This document shows, one piece after another, positions 32,668 through 43,221 of a DNA stretch of 64,000 bases (position 1 is its first letter; each line of letters opens with the position of its first letter). The notes beneath the pieces are model-generated. The model was given only the letters and a program-made list of their open reading frames with translations. It did no database searches and was not told where the DNA came from. The DNA comes from Stenotrophomonas sp. 57 (GTDB lineage: Bacteria > Pseudomonadota > Gammaproteobacteria > Xanthomonadales > Xanthomonadaceae). The position numbers and the translations under genes were made by a program. Location: the NCBI RefSeq assembly GCF_030291075.1, contig NZ_CP127407.1, positions 866,001 to 930,000 on the forward strand. The letters run 5' to 3'.

Positions 32668-33171
32668 ATGGCATTGCTGCACGCCAAGACGGCGGCTGGC
32701 CGTCAGGAAATCGAAGACCGTGGCCGGCGCCTGCCGGCAGCACTGCGGTCGATCCTGCTGATGGTCGACGGCCATCGCGACGACACTGAACTGCGCGGTC
32801 TGTTCGAAGGCCTGCGCGCGCCGGCCGATGCGTTGGAGCAGCTGGCAGCGCAGGGCCTGATCGAAGTGATCGGCGGCAGCGCTGAGGCGCCACCGGCGCG
32901 CGGCATCAGCGCCGGCCGCGAACAGGATCCGGCGTTGTACCAGCACCTGTACGACGCGATGAGCGAAGCCGTACGGCGCCATCTCGGCCTGAAGGGCTAC
33001 TTCATGCAATTGAAGATCGAGCGCTGCACCGATGCGGTGGCGCTGGAGCGCCTGTGCCCGGAACTTCTGGCGGCGGTGGGCAAGGCGCGCAGCCCGGCGC
33101 TGGCGCAGCGCTGGTGGCAGGAAACGCAGGCGTCGATGGTGAATGATGGTGGCGAGGTCGTGGAGGCCTGA
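32668..33171 (+). CDS. Conserved hypothetical protein (167 aa)
   Basis: I do not recognise a named family. GGGAGG lies upstream of ATG 32668. There is no signal peptide or membrane segment. Residues about 18-70 (LPAALRSILLMVDGHRDDTELRGLFEGL...LEQLAAQGLIEV) have the rhythm of a winged-helix-like domain seen in several regulatory proteins. After an Ala/Pro-rich linker comes a helical C-terminal half with RRHLGLKGYFMQLKIERC. It might be a cytoplasmic regulator; this is a guess from composition. The SUFU-domain gene starts 46 bp downstream. Confidence 0.75.
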   Translation: MALLHAKTAAGRQEIEDRGRRLPAALRSILLMVDGHRDDTELRGLFEGLRAPADALEQLAAQGLIEVIGGSAEAPPARGISAGREQDPALYQHLYDAMSEAVRRHLGLKGYFMQLKIERCTDAVALERLCPELLAAVGKARSPALAQRWWQETQASMVNDGGEVVEA

Positions 33172-33217
33172 GCCACCGCGTAAAGTGATCGGTTCACTTC
33201 CCCACAAGGAGTCCCGC

Positions 33218-34273
33218 GTGCAGGACGACCACGACGACACCGACACCCCAGGCTGGGACGCGATCAACGCAGCACTGGCGCCGTTGTATGCAGGCCAGGA
33301 ACCGCGTCATTTCGGCACCGCGCTGTCGTACACGCTCGGCGGCCAGGATCCACTGGATGGCATCAGCGTGTACTGGGCGGATGCGCCGGTGCCGCACTGG
33401 CACTACGTCACCTACGGCTTCTCCGAGCTGTACACCAAGGAAAGCAGCGATGCCGCCGCCAGCGGCTATGGTTTCGAGCTGACCTTCCGCCTCGCTGCCG
33501 ACACCGGTGAGAACGCTGGCAGCTCGCCGCCGGTGTGGCCGATGAACCTGCTGCAGAACCTGGCGCGCTACGTGTTTGGCAGCGGAAACGTGTTCGAGGA
33601 TGGTCACCATCTGAATGCCAATGGCCCGATCGCGCTGGAGACCGACACGCGCCTGTGCCACCTGGCTTTCATTGCCGACCCGCAGCTGCCGGCGCGCGAC
33701 ACCGCCAATGGCCACCTGCAGTTCCTGCAGCTGGTCGGCCTGACCGACGAAGAGATGGAGGCGGTCAAGCGCTGGTCGACGCGCGGTGTGCTGCAGGCGC
33801 TGCAGCCGGCGATGCCGCTGTGGATCAGTGATCTGCATCGCGGCAACCTGCTGGACGATCCGGCACTGACGGCCCGGGTGCGGGCCGGCAGCGAGCGCGA
33901 GGGCTCCAGCACCGGCATGTTGTTCATCGAGACGCTGGACTGGGGGCAGGAGGCGGGCGTCACCACGCTGGTGCTTGGCGCGGGCCAGGTGGCCAGTGTG
34001 TGTGAACTGCTGCCGCTGCGCCTGCGACACGGCAGATCGCTGGAGCTGGTCAGCCGCGAGCGGCAGTGGGAATTCATTCCGGCCGGGCCCGGTGAAGCCG
34101 GCGAGGTGTCCACTGACAGCGCGCGCTGGCCCTTGGACGAGACAGGGCTGCAGGCCCTGGCAGGCGTGCGTGCCGAACGTGGCCTCTACCCGGTGGCGGG
34201 AGCACTGCGCATCGAGGTGGTGCCGACCTACCTGCGCGATGCAAAGGGTGAAGTGATCCGCCAGATCGGTTGA
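33218..34273 (+). CDS. Suppressor-of-fused (SUFU) domain protein
   Basis: This 351-aa protein has a bacterial SUFU-type domain: WDAINAALAPLYAGQEPRHFGTAL, DGISVYWADAPVPHWHYVTYGFSELY, YGFELTFRL and WPMNLLQNLARYVF. GTG 33218 is supported by AAGGAG 6 bp upstream. Bacterial SUFU proteins often act as immunity or accessory proteins in toxin systems; no toxin-like gene is adjacent, so the role is open. It ends at a 39-nt palindrome shared with the convergent GST gene. Confidence 0.87.
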   Translation: MQDDHDDTDTPGWDAINAALAPLYAGQEPRHFGTALSYTLGGQDPLDGISVYWADAPVPHWHYVTYGFSELYTKESSDAAASGYGFELTFRLAADTGENAGSSPPVWPMNLLQNLARYVFGSGNVFEDGHHLNANGPIALETDTRLCHLAFIADPQLPARDTANGHLQFLQLVGLTDEEMEAVKRWSTRGVLQALQPAMPLWISDLHRGNLLDDPALTARVRAGSEREGSSTGMLFIETLDWGQEAGVTTLVLGAGQVASVCELLPLRLRHGRSLELVSRERQWEFIPAGPGEAGEVSTDSARWPLDETGLQALAGVRAERGLYPVAGALRIEVVPTYLRDAKGEVIRQIG

Positions 34274-34292
34274 CCGGGCGGGTGGAACCGGT

Positions 34293-34331
34293 GGGGTCAG
34301 ATCCGTTCGCCATGCGGACGGCTCTGACCCC
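34293..34331. repeat. 39-nt palindromic repeat, copy 3
   Basis: GGGGTCAGATCC-GTTCGC-cat-GCGGAC-GGCTCTGACCCC lies between the 3' ends of the convergent SUFU and GST genes. The inner six bases differ from the other copies but still pair (one G-T). Confidence 0.78.
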
Positions 34332-34340
34332 TGGTCAAGG

Positions 34341-34952
34341 TCAGGCCAGGCCTTCAGCCTTCAGCGCGGCCTGCACGCCGGCATCGGCGTCCATGCGTGC
34401 CTTGTAGGCAGCCAGGTTGTCCAGGCCGGACAGGTCGACCTTGGTGCCGGCGGCCCAGCGCAGGGTGATGTAGAAGTAAGGGTCGGCGTAGCTGCGGAAA
34501 CCGGCCAGCCAGGGCTTGTCCGCCAGCTGCTTGTCAGCGGTCTCGAACAGCCCGCGCAGGCGCTTGTGTGCGGCGGCGCGGATCGCATCGAACTGGCTTT
34601 CGTCGGCGATGAACTTGCCCGGTGCGAACAGCGGCGAGAAGGCCGGGTGCACGTCGGAATTGACGAAGGCCAGCCAGCGGGTGGCTTCGGCACGCTGGCG
34701 CGGGCTGCCGTCACCCGCGAGGCCGGCCTGCGGGTAGCTGTCGGCGATGTAGCCCATGATCGCGGCGTTCTGCAGCAGCACGAAGTCGCCGTCGACCAGC
34801 GCGGGAACGGCGCCGGCCGGATTGATCTTGAGGAATTCCGGACCCTTCAGGGTGTCCTTGTTCAGCAGTTCAACCTCGAACGGCTGGCCGGTCCACTGCA
34901 GGGCGATGTGGTCGGCGGTGGAACAGGCACCGGGCTTGCTGTACAGCTTCAT
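34341..34952 (-). CDS. Glutathione S-transferase, beta-class
   Basis: This enzyme conjugates or reduces substrates using glutathione. The protein has 203 aa from ATG 34952 (MKLYSKPGACSTADHIAL). Cys10, the glutathione-linked cysteine of beta-class bacterial GSTs, is present. NPAGAVPALVDGD and LLQNAAIMGYIAD are typical thioredoxin-fold contacts; an all-helical C-terminal domain follows. A longer ORF upstream has no ribosome binding site support. Confidence 0.92.
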   Translation of the reverse strand: MKLYSKPGACSTADHIALQWTGQPFEVELLNKDTLKGPEFLKINPAGAVPALVDGDFVLLQNAAIMGYIADSYPQAGLAGDGSPRQRAEATRWLAFVNSDVHPAFSPLFAPGKFIADESQFDAIRAAAHKRLRGLFETADKQLADKPWLAGFRSYADPYFYITLRWAAGTKVDLSGLDNLAAYKARMDADAGVQAALKAEGLA

Positions 34953-35036
34953 GGGAACTCCAGGTGATGCGGGCGGGAAACGCCCACTATCCCAGAGCCT
35001 GCCGGCGGGCGGCAACGCCGCCGCCAGCACGGATCG

Positions 35037-35495
35037 TTACGACTGCCGCGGCTTGAGGTTCTGCACCTTGTAGAAGGTGTGATCGCCGATGGTGGCCACC
35101 TGGTAGGCGTTGCGCCAGTTCGGGCTGGCGATGGACAGCGCGGCGAAGTGGCTGGCACCGGGCACGATCTCGCGGCGTTCGCCGGCCGGCAGCGCCCAGT
35201 TGCGCTCGGCATCGAAGGCCACGTTCATCGCCTCGCTCCACGCCGCGTCATTGCCCAGCTGGGTGCCGGGGGAGACGATGGTCGGTGCGAACTGCTTGCG
35301 CGCGGTGACCACCTGGCACATCGAGTCACCCCACAGGCCACTGTCGAGGCGACGCAGGGCGACCTCGGCGACGGCCTGCTGGCCACGCAGGGTCTGGTCG
35401 CGGGCTTCCAGGTAAACGGTGGTGCTCAAACACAATGAATCAGCGGCCGGCTGCGGCAACAACTGCGACAGCCAGAGAATCCAGGCCAGTTTCAT
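35037..35495 (-). CDS. Exported cell wall hydrolase (SleB-like)
   Basis: This protein is expected to cleave peptidoglycan. It has 152 aa. A short hydrophobic N-terminus (MKLAWILWLSQLLPQPAA) probably directs export. The SleB-type core follows: LCLSTTVYLEARDQTLRGQQAVAEVALRRL with the likely catalytic Glu in YLEAR, then CQVV, KQFAP and GASHFAA. AAGGAG precedes the ATG on the minus strand. A long structured leader with a CRP-like site lies upstream. Confidence 0.85.
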   Translation of the reverse strand: MKLAWILWLSQLLPQPAADSLCLSTTVYLEARDQTLRGQQAVAEVALRRLDSGLWGDSMCQVVTARKQFAPTIVSPGTQLGNDAAWSEAMNVAFDAERNWALPAGERREIVPGASHFAALSIASPNWRNAYQVATIGDHTFYKVQNLKPRQS

Positions 35496-35790
35496 ATAAC
35501 TCCTTGCTCCGTATGGGCCGCACTTCCCGGCCCCCGCAGCGGGGGCTGCGGGACGGGGTACGACTTGGCGTCATGGGGAGGCGGCCATCGGGGCCGCCCC
35601 GTGGGCGGCCCCAAAAGAAACGATCAGTACCGATCGAGGGGGCCGCACCGGCTCACCGGAAACTGGCTGGTGAGCGGAAGATGGCGCAAGGTAGGGGGGG
35701 ATAGCCGAACGCATCGTGAACCGTCCGGCTTGACATTCAGGTTCGGGAGGGGTGACGGAAATCACATTCCGCCCCCCATTCAGGCACTCA
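35496..35790 (-). promoter_or_regulatory. Structured upstream region of the cell wall hydrolase gene
   Basis: This 295-bp gap between two minus-strand genes contains no supportable gene but several stems: CCCCCGC-A-GCGGGGG (35531-35545), GGGGCCGCCC-cgt-GGGCGGCCCC (35590-35612) and GCTCACC/GGTGAGC (35651-35675). A CRP/Clp-type palindrome lies at 35751-35766. It looks like a long 5' leader of the hydrolase gene. No confident -35/-10 pair was found. Confidence 0.45.
35751..35766. promoter_or_regulatory. CRP/Clp-like binding site
   Basis: GGTGA-CGGAAA-TCACA; on the minus strand TGTGA-TTTCCG-TCACC. This matches nine of ten positions of the CRP consensus TGTGA-N6-TCACA. Xanthomonads carry the CRP homologue Clp, which recognises such sites and controls exported hydrolases. 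The site lies about 255 bp upstream of the hydrolase start, farther than usual. Confidence 0.45.
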
Positions 35791-38683
<2,893 letters not shown>

Positions 38684-38690
38684 CGGCGCG

Positions 38691-39710
38691 TCAGTCGCCC
38701 CAGCCGGCCAGCGCCAGCTTGCCCACCGTGCGCCCGCTGGCCAGGCGCTGATGGGCGATGTCCAGATTGGCCGCATTGATCGTGCCCAGCGTCTCGCTGA
38801 GGGTGCCGCGCAACTGGCCCGCGTCGATCATGCTGGCTGCACGGCTGAGGATGCGGTGCTGTTCGATGCGGTCGGCGGTGGCGAAACGCGAACGCGCGAA
38901 CATGAACTCCCAATGGATGCCGATGCACTTGGCCTTGTAGGGATCGCCGATGCGCAGTGCGCCGCGCGGTTCGACGATGAGGCCGACATGGCCCTGTGGC
39001 GCCAGCACCTGACCCAGTTCATCCCAGTACTGGTCAGTGTCGGCCAGATTGAGGGCGACCTGTACTGCGTCGATGCCCAGCGCCTGCAGCTGGGGCAGCA
39101 GCGGCTGCCGGTGGTCGATCACCTGCTGGGCGCCCATCTGCCGGCACCAGTTGATCGACGCCTCGCGCGAGGCGGTGGCGATCACCTCGAATCCGGCATG
39201 CCGGGCCAGCTGGATCGCCATCGATCCAACCCCGCCTGCGCCGCCGATCACCAGCAGGTGCTGGCCGGCATGGCGGCGATCATCCAGCTGCAGTGGCATG
39301 CGCTGGAACAGCAGTTCCCATGCGGTAAGCGTGGTCAGCGGCAGGGCCGCCGCTTCGGCGAAGTCGAGCGTCGTCGGCTTGCGCGCCACCAGGCGTTCGT
39401 CCACAAGATGGAACTGCGCGTTGCACCCAGGGCGGGTGACATCGCCGGCGTAGTAAACCTCGTCACCAGAAGCGAACAGGCTGGCCTCTTCGCCGATCGC
39501 TTCGACCACACCCGCAGCGTCCCAGCCGAGCACGCGCGGCACGTCGAGCACGGCGGGGGCAGTGGCGGCGCGCTGCTTGCCATCGACCGGGTTGACCGAG
39601 ACTGCTTCGACCCGGATCAGCAGATCACGGCCGGTGGGAGGCAACGGCGGAGGCAGCTGGACATCGCCCAGGGCGGGGGCGGATTCACGACTCAGGGCGA
39701 CGGCTTTCAT
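38691..39710 (-). CDS. Zinc-type alcohol dehydrogenase / quinone oxidoreductase family protein
   Basis: This is an MDR-superfamily NAD(P)H-dependent oxidoreductase of 339 aa from ATG 39710 (MKAVALSRESAP). It has an N-terminal GroES-like domain with VLGWDAAGVVEAIG and an NAD(P)-binding motif LLVIGGAGGVGSMAIQLAR. The usual zinc ligands are not evident, so it is more likely a zinc-free quinone reductase type. Forty further codons upstream are open but unsupported. Confidence 0.88.
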   Translation of the reverse strand: MKAVALSRESAPALGDVQLPPPLPPTGRDLLIRVEAVSVNPVDGKQRAATAPAVLDVPRVLGWDAAGVVEAIGEEASLFASGDEVYYAGDVTRPGCNAQFHLVDERLVARKPTTLDFAEAAALPLTTLTAWELLFQRMPLQLDDRRHAGQHLLVIGGAGGVGSMAIQLARHAGFEVIATASREASINWCRQMGAQQVIDHRQPLLPQLQALGIDAVQVALNLADTDQYWDELGQVLAPQGHVGLIVEPRGALRIGDPYKAKCIGIHWEFMFARSRFATADRIEQHRILSRAASMIDAGQLRGTLSETLGTINAANLDIAHQRLASGRTVGKLALAGWGD

Positions 39711-40067
39711 CTCGGCTCCGGCTGGGTTCGTAATCCCATCATAAGGTTCCTCACCTTTCCGCAGACGCGCTGAACCGTGTGAAGCAGTGCGTCGCGCAGT
39801 ATGTCGTTTCCTGCACCTAAACCTCCTCAAACCCTTGTGGTGTGAGGGTCTTGCGGATTTTCATCATCCTGTATAGGGTTTCAACGTCGGACCGGTGGAG
39901 GGTCGGGCGCAACACTTCACATGTTACGGGACTGTTAACATGACCTTCACCCGCCTGAGCATAATGTTCGCGGCGGTGGCGTGCTGAATCGGCTGTCGAA
40001 CATCGACGCAGTAGTGCTGGCCCATGCCTCTACCGGTTTCATACCCCCGAAATAGGAGCTGTACTCA
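39711..40067. promoter_or_regulatory. Divergent region upstream of the OmpA-type gene
   Basis: This 357-bp region contains no gene. It shows a weak promoter candidate, TTAACA (39935-39940) with CATAAT (39960-39965) 19 bp on. An inverted repeat, ATGTTA/TAACAT (39921-39941), overlaps that -35. A long untranslated leader of about 95 nt would precede the porin ATG, which has AGGAG 5' to it. Nothing else recognisable is seen. Confidence 0.35.
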
Positions 40068-41159
40068 ATGAACAAGAAGATCCTTACTGCCGCGCTGCTG
40101 GGTGGTCTGGCTTTCGCCCAGGCTGCCTCCGCGCAGGAGTTCGATGACCGCTGGTACCTGACCGGTTCGGCCGGCTTCAACTTCCAGGACAGCGACCGTC
40201 TGACCAATGACGCTCCGTTCGTCACCCTGGGCCTGGGCAAGTTCATCAGCCCGAACTGGTCGCTGGACGGTGAGCTGAACTATCAGAACCCGAACTTCGA
40301 TTCGAACCAGGACCTGAACTGGTCGCAGTACGGCATTTCGCTGGACCTGCGTCGCCACTTCATCAAGGAAGGCCGCGGCTGGAACCCGTACATCGTGGGT
40401 GGCCTGGGCTACCAGAAGTCGGAAGAAGAGTACCCGGCACTGGACAACAACGGTCCGCGTCAGCGCAAGGACGGCAACGTTGCCGCCAAGCTCGGCGTCG
40501 GTCTGCAGACCACCTTCGAGAAGCGCGTTGCTGTCCGCGCCGAAGTGGCCTACCGCGCTGACTTCGACGACCAGAGCGTTGCCGCTCGCAACGAAAGCTG
40601 GTTCGGCGACGTGCTGGCTTCGGTCGGCGTCGTGATCCCGCTGGGCCCGGCTCCGGTCGCGGCTGCTCCGGCTCCGGCTCCGGTTGCCCCGAGCTGCGCC
40701 GACCTGGACGACGACGGTGACGGCGTCAACAACTGCGACGACAAGTGCCCGAACTCGCAGCCGGGTCAGACCATCGGTCCGGACGGTTGCCCGGTTCCGG
40801 TCTCCATCGACCTGAAGGGCGTCAACTTCGACTTCGACAAGTCGAACCTGCGTCCGGACGCCGTGGCGATCCTGAGCGAAGCCACCGAGATCCTGAAGCG
40901 TTACCCGGATCTGCGCGTTGAAGTTGCCGGTCACACCGACTCGAAGGGTACCGACGCTTACAACCAGAAGCTGTCGGAGCGTCGCGCTACCGCCGTGTAC
41001 AACTACCTGACCAAGAACGGCGTTGACGCCGGTCGCCTGGTCGGCCCGATCGGCTATGGTGAGAGCCGTCCGATTGCTCCGAACACCAACCCGGATGGTT
41101 CGGACAACCCGGAAGGTCGCGCCAAGAACCGTCGTACCGAGCTGAACGTCCAGAACTAA
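40068..41159 (+). CDS. OmpA family outer-membrane protein
   Basis: This is a major outer-membrane structural protein of 363 aa. A signal peptide (MNKKILTAALLGGLAFAQAASA) is followed by an eight-stranded-barrel-like region to about residue 200. A Pro/Ala hinge (VAAAPAPAPVAPS) comes next, then a calcium-binding thrombospondin-3-type repeat (DLDDDGDGVNNCDDKCPNS). The C-terminal OmpA domain carries the peptidoglycan-binding motif VAGHTDSKGTDAYNQKLSERRA. This arrangement resembles OprF-type porins. A terminator follows. Confidence 0.95.
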   Translation: MNKKILTAALLGGLAFAQAASAQEFDDRWYLTGSAGFNFQDSDRLTNDAPFVTLGLGKFISPNWSLDGELNYQNPNFDSNQDLNWSQYGISLDLRRHFIKEGRGWNPYIVGGLGYQKSEEEYPALDNNGPRQRKDGNVAAKLGVGLQTTFEKRVAVRAEVAYRADFDDQSVAARNESWFGDVLASVGVVIPLGPAPVAAAPAPAPVAPSCADLDDDGDGVNNCDDKCPNSQPGQTIGPDGCPVPVSIDLKGVNFDFDKSNLRPDAVAILSEATEILKRYPDLRVEVAGHTDSKGTDAYNQKLSERRATAVYNYLTKNGVDAGRLVGPIGYGESRPIAPNTNPDGSDNPEGRAKNRRTELNVQN

Positions 41160-41190
41160 GTTCTGACGCTCTGCCCGCAAGACACAGCAG

Positions 41191-41220
41191 GACCCGGCTT
41201 CGGCCGGGTCTTGTTGTTTC
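41191..41220 (+). terminator. Terminator of the OmpA-type gene
   Basis: GACCCGGC-TTCG-GCCGGGTC is followed by TTGTTGTTTC, a Rho-independent shape 31 bp after the stop. Confidence 0.8.
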
Positions 41221-41368
41221 TGCGGCCTCGAATCCAGCCTTGCCTGTGCAAAGGTGACCGTTCGTCGGGATTTTGTTCGTAAAACCAATGAGTTGCCGTA
41301 TTCATTGAAAGTGGCGCTTGAAAGCTGGCGCGGCATTGCTAAACTCGCCGCGTCACTTCCTTCCGTGG

Positions 41369-41884
41369 ATGCCCCTCATGCTGCGCTCTGCATCGGCCGC
41401 CGTCCTGGCGCTGGCCCTGGTTCCCGCCGCCCACGCTGCGGTCGATTGCTCGGTCAACACCAGCGCCTCGCCGCTGCCGTTGCCGGCCACGACCATCGCG
41501 CCGGTGGCCGACGAGCTGTACATCCGTGGCAACCAGCTGGGCATGCCGGCCGGTGTGCTGAGCAGCAACTACGATCCGTCGCAGTCGCTGGACCAGGTGC
41601 TGCAGCGTCTGCGCATCGATGGCTGCCAGAACATCGCCAAGGCCATCCCGAGCGCACCGGCGGTGAAGCCGAACGATCCGGCGGCGTACAAGCCGCAGAC
41701 CGAATTCGACAACACGCCCTGGCGCTTCGACATGAGCCAGAACGGCAAGCGCATGACCGCCGAAGAGTTCGACGCCTGGATGAAGGCGCGTGGCGTGCGC
41801 GTGGTGAAGGCCCGCCCGGCACCGGCCGCCACGCCGGCCGCAGCCGAAGCACCGGCTGAAACCAAGCCGGTCGACAAGAAGTAA
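41369..41884 (+). CDS. Small exported protein with MTAxEFDAWMKA motif
   Basis: This is an unrecognised family. ATG 41369 gives 171 aa (ATG 41378 is also possible). A signal peptide (MLRSASAAVLALALVPAAHA) is followed by a mature part with two cysteines. The C-terminal block WRFDMSQNGKRMTAEEFDAWMKARGVRV is followed by an Ala/Pro-rich tail. The same block occurs in the lipoprotein at 42799 on the far side of the pseudouridine synthase gene, so the two are probably paralogues. It is probably periplasmic; function unknown. Confidence 0.78.
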   Translation: MPLMLRSASAAVLALALVPAAHAAVDCSVNTSASPLPLPATTIAPVADELYIRGNQLGMPAGVLSSNYDPSQSLDQVLQRLRIDGCQNIAKAIPSAPAVKPNDPAAYKPQTEFDNTPWRFDMSQNGKRMTAEEFDAWMKARGVRVVKARPAPAATPAAAEAPAETKPVDKK

Positions 41885-41904
41885 GCGCTGCGGGGAGCAG
41901 AGGC

Positions 41905-42714
41905 TTGCGTACGCGCCGCCCGCCTGCATCCCCCGCCGCCCGCTCCCACGCAACGCGTGGGCGTGCGACTCCCGCTGCCACGCCCGCCGGTGTCCGCCAT
42001 GGCCTGGCGCGCGTGCTGTCCAAGGCGGGTGTCTGTTCGCGCAGCGAAGCCGCGCGCTGGATCGCCGATGGCCGTGTGCGTGTTTCCGGACGCATCGTGC
42101 GTGATCCGGAATTTCCGATTGGCCAGCCGGCGCCGCCGATCGAGGTTGACGGCCAGCCGATGGGCGCGCCGCAGCGCCTGTATCTGATGCTGAACAAGCC
42201 ACGTGGGGTGGTGACCACCGTGCAGGACGAGCGTGGCCGCGACACCGTCTATCGCTGCTTCGATGGCGCCGGCCTGCCGTGGATCGCCCCGGTCGGGCGG
42301 CTGGACAAGGCCAGTGAAGGCCTGTTGCTGTTCAGCAACGATCCGCAATGGGCCGCGCACCTGACCGATCCGGAAACCGGTCCACAGAAGACCTACCACG
42401 TGCAGGTGGACCATCTGCCCGACGAGGACACCCTGGCTGCGTTGCGCGCCGGTATCGAGGACGAGGGCGAGTTCCTCGTCGCCCAGGCCGTGCGCGTGCT
42501 GCGCAGCGGCGACAAGACCGCGTGGCTGGAGGTGGTCCTCGACGAGGGCCGCAACCGTCACATCCGCCGCCTGCTGGCGGCCTTCGACCTGCAGGTGCTG
42601 CGCCTGGTCCGGGTCGCGATCGGTGGGCTGCAGCTCGGCGATCTCGGCAAGGGACAGTGGCGGGTGCTGGAGGTCGGCGACCAGCAGCGGCTGGGGGCCG
42701 CTGCAACGGGCTGA
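41905..42714 (+). CDS. RsuA-family pseudouridine synthase (RluB/E/F type)
   Basis: This enzyme makes pseudouridine in rRNA. The protein has 269 aa. The start is probably TTG 41905 with GGAG and AGG upstream; the first roughly 30 residues are basic and low-complexity, so the exact start is unsure. An S4-like RNA-binding domain (GLARVLSKAGVCSRSEAARWIADGRV) precedes the catalytic domain with LNKPRGVVTT, PVGRLDKASEGLLLFSND (catalytic Asp) and EGRNRHIRRLLAAF. It is 21 bp after the upstream small exported gene. Confidence 0.88.
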   Translation: MRTRRPPASPAARSHATRGRATPAATPAGVRHGLARVLSKAGVCSRSEAARWIADGRVRVSGRIVRDPEFPIGQPAPPIEVDGQPMGAPQRLYLMLNKPRGVVTTVQDERGRDTVYRCFDGAGLPWIAPVGRLDKASEGLLLFSNDPQWAAHLTDPETGPQKTYHVQVDHLPDEDTLAALRAGIEDEGEFLVAQAVRVLRSGDKTAWLEVVLDEGRNRHIRRLLAAFDLQVLRLVRVAIGGLQLGDLGKGQWRVLEVGDQQRLGAAATG

Positions 42715-42725
42715 TCATCGCCCGC

Positions 42726-42743
42726 GGCCGGCAGTTGCCGGCC
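42726..42743. repeat. Short GC palindrome
   Basis: GGCCGGCA-gt-TGCCGGCC, 12 bp after the pseudouridine synthase stop. It is a simple REP-like stem without the GTAG tag. Confidence 0.5.
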
Positions 42744-42798
42744 ACCGTTCCAGGCGTGGGGGCGTCTGGTTGTTGAATTTCCCGAACGGAGCCTGCCC

Positions 42799-43134
42799 AT
42801 GTACCACCTGACCCTCAACCCAACCCTGCGCTGTGCAGGCCTGCTGCTGCCGATGGTGCTGCTGACCGCCTGCGGCGGCCACAAGAAGGTGGCCAGGGCC
42901 GAAACTCCTGCCGAGACCCCGGTGGTGGAAGTAAAGGCCCCGGAACTGGATGGCCGCGGCAGCTACCGCTTCATGATGAGCAACGGCGACCAGAAGATGA
43001 CCGCCGACCAGTTCGATGCCTGGATGAAGGCCAATGGCATCCGCGTTGCCAAGGGCAATGGCCAGGACGCTGCCGCCAAGCCGGTGGTGGTGGCCAGCAA
43101 GGACGAACCGAAGGGCAAGAAGAAAAAGAAATGA
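42799..43134 (+). CDS. Small lipoprotein with MTAxxFDAWMKA motif
   Basis: This is an unrecognised family of 111 aa. A lipoprotein signal ends LLTAC (Cys26), and the mature protein starts CGGHKK. The block YRFMMSNGDQKMTADQFDAWMKANGIRV resembles the C-terminus of the exported protein at 41369. The end is a run of lysines (GKKKKK), which could bind nucleic acid, lipopolysaccharide or cell wall polymers. GGAG lies upstream. It is convergent with kbl, with a 39-nt palindrome between. Confidence 0.78.
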   Translation: MYHLTLNPTLRCAGLLLPMVLLTACGGHKKVARAETPAETPVVEVKAPELDGRGSYRFMMSNGDQKMTADQFDAWMKANGIRVAKGNGQDAAAKPVVVASKDEPKGKKKKK

Positions 43135-43175
43135 CGCCTGTGGGTGCCGACCTGGGTCGGCACGCCTTGCCTGGT

Positions 43176-43214
43176 GGGGTCAGAGCCCTTTCCTGCGGAA
43201 AGGGATCCGACCCC
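43176..43214. repeat. 39-nt palindromic repeat, copy 4
   Basis: Identical over 39 nt to the copy at 17754-17792. It lies between the convergent lipoprotein and kbl genes. A separate untagged stem (GTGCCGACC-tgg-GGTCGGCAC) precedes it at 43144-43163. Confidence 0.8.
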
Positions 43215-43221
43215 GGGGCGG

